Source: SAR324 cluster bacterium
GTDB lineage: Bacteria > SAR324 > JACQKK01
Assembly: GCA_022572825.1 (NCBI GenBank)
Contig: JACZVE010000188.1
Location: 1 to 6,445, forward strand
Direction: 5' to 3'
DNA length: 6,445 nucleotides
In this document: piece after piece, positions 5,942 to 6,445 of the stretch
Numbering within the stretch: the stretch's first letter is position 1
Layout: each line of letters begins with the position of its first letter
Program-made: the position numbers and the translations under genes
Notes under the pieces: generated by a model
The model's database searches: none
What the model saw: the letters and a program-made list of their open reading frames with translations, nothing else
Told to the model about the DNA's origin: nothing

Positions 5942-6445
5942 TCACCAAAGTTGGGCCGAAGCCAGGCGGGCGCCCTCGGCGAGTGTCTTGAGCTTTGCCC
6001 AGGCGATCTTTGGGTCGATCTGTGGGAATTTCGCGAAGGTGCCGAAACCGCAATCAGAACTCGCGATGACCCGCTCTCGCCCGACGATCCCGGCAAAGCG
6101 GCCAATGCGCTGCGCGACTAGCGCCGGATGCTCGATAAAGTTGGAGGTCGAATCGATTACGCCGGGAATCAATACCTTCCGCTCGGGAATATCGGCATTG
6201 GCCAGCACTTCCCATTCATGCTCATGGCGCGGGTTCGCGCCCTCCAACGACAGGCCGTCGGGGCGGGCCCGCAGGACAATATCCAGGATGTCCTCCAGCG
6301 GAATGTCCCAATGGTGCGGCCCCTGGTAATTTCCCCAGCACAGGTGCAGGCGCATTCGTTCGGGGGGTATGCCGGCCGTGGCGTGGTTGAGGATTTCGAT
6401 GTGCAACGCCACGATCTTGCGGAACTCCTCCACGCTTTGTTCCGC
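5942..6445 (-). CDS. Cobalamin-independent methionine synthase-like protein (COG0620, MetE C-terminal domain), partial
   Basis: The frame is open to the window edge, so the 167 visible residues are the C-terminal part of a longer gene; the GTG at 6433 is an internal Val codon, not the start. The sequence matches the catalytic barrel of MetE and its shorter relatives. Zinc and thiol-binding residues are all present: His and Cys in MRLHLCWGNY, Glu in LSLEGANPRHEHEW, and Cys in SSDCGFGTF, equivalent to H641, C643, E665 and C726 of E. coli MetE. Family enzymes use zinc to activate a thiol (homocysteine or coenzyme M) for alkyl transfer. The 'WGNY-x-GPHH-x-DIPL' pattern is what I associate with the short, stand-alone relatives often annotated as methionine synthase II or epoxyalkane:coenzyme M transferase, rather than full-length MetE. 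The methyl donor and true substrate are therefore uncertain. The C-terminus (ASAQLW) is complete. It is probably cytosolic. Confidence 0.88.
   Translation of the reverse strand, partial: AEQSVEEFRKIVALHIEILNHATAGIPPERMRLHLCWGNYQGPHHWDIPLEDILDIVLRARPDGLSLEGANPRHEHEWEVLANADIPERKVLIPGVIDSTSNFIEHPALVAQRIGRFAGIVGRERVIASSDCGFGTFAKFPQIDPKIAWAKLKTLAEGARLASAQLW

Overview
The window reads as a chromosomal stretch of a GC-rich bacterium that has been heavily rearranged. Bacterial gene organisation is clear: short gaps, Shine-Dalgarno sites, and GTG and probably TTG starts. The families present (thiamine-diphosphate enzyme, IS5-type transposase, amidase-signature enzyme, metal-dependent amidohydrolase, COG0620 methionine-synthase-like protein) suit an environmental proteobacterium or a similar uncultured lineage. 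The sequence alone does not fix the taxon. Base composition is patchy. Single 60-base rows range from 82% GC in the left-hand gene (661-720) to 67% just before the amidase (4441-4500), 47% in the amidohydrolase (1921-1980) and 42% in the peptidase (5041-5100).

Left part, plus strand (1-945): the last 29 codons of a thiamine-diphosphate-dependent enzyme are followed by an unrecognised protein built from two diverged copies of one ~115-residue domain. The two genes probably share an operon. From 946 to 1712 there is no intact gene. This stretch holds a graveyard of mobile DNA: the last ~25 residues of a tyrosine-recombinase (integrase-like) protein are joined in a different frame to the 3' part of an IS5-type transposase.

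Right part, minus strand (1736-6445), read right to left: the C-terminal half of a cobalamin-independent methionine-synthase-like protein, running off the window; a secreted or membrane-anchored M28 zinc peptidase; a small open frame of unknown origin; the first ~30 residues of a class III adenylate/guanylate cyclase, cut off and overlapping the next start; an intact amidase-signature hydrolase; and an intact metal-dependent amidohydrolase (amidohydrolase 2 / ACMSD-like). The amidase and amidohydrolase could act in one catabolic route (amide hydrolysis, then decarboxylation or hydrolysis of the acid), but the 268-base gap and different base composition give only weak support.

I see no CRISPR array, tRNA, rRNA, riboswitch or convincing rho-independent terminator. 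Nothing amounts to a clear new multi-gene system. The best leads are the duplicated unknown protein, the cyclase stub fused to the amidase leader, and the integrase/IS5 junction.
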